Positions 34,590 through 35,299 of a DNA stretch of 35,299 bases are shown piece by piece. The stretch comes from an uncultured Bacteroidales bacterium (GTDB lineage Bacteria; Bacteroidota; Bacteroidia; Bacteroidales; UBA932), in NCBI GenBank assembly GCA_905234775.1, contig CAJOJC010000004.1, positions 37,000-72,298 on the forward strand. The letters are read 5' to 3'. The notes below the pieces were generated by a model. That model saw only the letters and a list, made by a program, of their open reading frames with translations, ran no database searches and was not told the DNA's origin. Made by a program: the position numbers and the translations under genes. Each line of letters opens with the position of its first letter. Positions within the stretch are counted from its first letter, which is position 1.

Positions 34590-34967
34590 TTACTTGGTTG
34601 CCTTCTTCTTGTTGGCAACAGTCTTCTTCTTACCCTTCCTGGTACGGGCGTTGTTCTTGGTGCTCTGTCCGCGAACGGGGAGTCCGCTACGATGACGGAT
34701 TCCACGGTAGCAACCGATGTCCATGAGGCGCTTGATGTCCATCTGGACGGAGGTACGGAGCTCACCTTCGATACGGTACTCGGAAGCGATTTTGTTACGG
34801 ATTGCAGCAATCTGCTCATCATCCCAGTCACCGACCTTGATCGATGCGTCGATTCCGCACTCGGAAAGGATCTTCTTTGCCGAAGAGCGGCCGATTCCGA
34901 AAATGTAAGTCAGACCTACTTCTCCGATTTTGTTGTTGGGTAAATCAACACCGGCTATACGTGCCAT
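34590..34967 (-). CDS. rpsM: Small-subunit ribosomal protein uS13
   Basis: This 125-residue protein starts [13 protein letters not shown] and has the helix-two-turn-helix and [18 protein letters not shown] tail typical of uS13. It forms part of the 30S head and the bridge to 50S. It is followed by rpsK. Confidence 0.98.
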   Translation of the reverse strand: MARIAGVDLPNNKIGEVGLTYIFGIGRSSAKKILSECGIDASIKVGDWDDEQIAAIRNKIASEYRIEGELRTSVQMDIKRLMDIGCYRGIRHRSGLPVRGQSTKNNARTRKGKKKTVANKKKATK

Positions 34968-35003
34968 AATTTATACTTTAGTTATTATTAAACTTGTTAA
35001 ATA

Positions 35004-35120
35004 TTATCCCTGACGCATCTTGAACTTGGGGTTCTTCTTGCAGATCACGTAAAGACGGCCTTTACGACGGACGATCTTGCAATCTTCGCTGCGCTTCTTG
35101 ATGGATGTTTTGACTTTCAT
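35004..35120 (-). CDS. rpmJ: Large-subunit ribosomal protein bL36
   Basis: A 38-residue frame reads [19 protein letters not shown], then [19 protein letters not shown]. This is a standard bL36 by length and sequence. Two cysteines (14 and 27) and no His are present, so the classical Cys-Cys-Cys-His zinc site is incomplete. It lies between infA and rpsM. Confidence 0.96.
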   Translation of the reverse strand: MKVKTSIKKRSEDCKIVRRKGRLYVICKKNPKFKMRQG

Positions 35121-35133
35121 AATATTGAAAATT

Positions 35134-35299
35134 TTATTTGTATCTGAAAGATATTCTACCCTTGGTCAAGTCATAAGGAGAGATTTCAACTCTCACTCTG
35201 TCTCCGAGAAGGATGTGGATAAAATGCATTCTCATCTTTCCTGAGATGTTGCACAGAAGGACGTGGCCGTTCTCAAGCTCCACCTTAAACATTGCGTTG
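35134..35299 (-). CDS. infA: Translation initiation factor IF-1 (5' end cut by window)
   Basis: The last 54 residues are visible. They begin [20 protein letters not shown], pass through [20 protein letters not shown] and end [14 protein letters not shown]. This is the C-terminal three quarters of the single OB-fold IF-1. The start lies beyond the right edge. infA-rpmJ-rpsM-rpsK-rpsD-rpoA-rplQ is the usual Bacteroidota order. Confidence 0.97.
   Translation of the reverse strand, partial: NAMFKVELENGHVLLCNISGKMRMHFIHILLGDRVRVEISPYDLTKGRISFRYK

Overview
The window comes from a Bacteroidota chromosome, almost certainly order Bacteroidales. A SusC/SusD pair, many surface lipoproteins, BACON and DUF5018 domains, TAnnTTTG-type promoters and the gene order infA-rpmJ-rpsM-rpsK-rpsD-rpoA-rplQ all point there. 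The DNA is fairly GC-rich for the order and I cannot name a genus. No regulator gene (hybrid two-component system, SusR or ECF sigma/anti-sigma) lies in the window.

Layout. Positions 1-24000, nearly all on the minus strand, form a large polysaccharide-utilisation locus. It starts at susC (23993) and runs through susD, a DUF5018 propeller lipoprotein, a GHL10-type glycosidase lipoprotein and a 1189-residue modular surface protein that ends in a clear terminator. Next comes a unit of FAD-dependent oxidoreductase (frameshifted), CE2-type esterase and GxDLY/SGNH esterase. A REP-associated transposase (RAYT) follows on the plus strand, bracketed by near-identical double palindromes. Last is a tightly coupled operon of GH89 alpha-N-acetylglucosaminidase, SusB-like GH97, retaining-type GH97 and a calcineurin-like phosphoesterase that is cut by the window edge.

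Divergent from susC, a plus-strand operon (24091-27936) encodes a Tat-signal DUF4434 lipoprotein, an MFS sugar porter and a DUF5009/NagX/HGSNAT-like membrane acyltransferase (frameshifted). A 1.2 kb convergent intergenic region (27937-29181) has no gene I can support but is packed with palindromes. These include two copies of an 89-bp double hairpin and a tandem pair of GTTACTTTGC palindromes. Beyond it, on the minus strand, lie a two-gene operon (NAGPA-like phosphodiester glycosidase and a frameshifted BACON/propeller lipoprotein) and the end of the ribosomal alpha-operon block.

How it may work together (inference): SusC/D and the propeller and beta-helix lipoproteins would capture a glycan at the surface. 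The esterases would remove O-acyl groups, and GH89 and the two GH97 enzymes would remove terminal alpha-linked GlcNAc, glucose and galactose. The MFS porter would import sugars and the DUF5009 protein would acetylate amino sugar at the membrane. The bacterial relatives of human NAGLU, HGSNAT and NAGPA within 31 kb suggest alpha-linked GlcNAc as a theme. Three independent frameshifts in otherwise intact genes should be checked as possible assembly errors before being read as biology.
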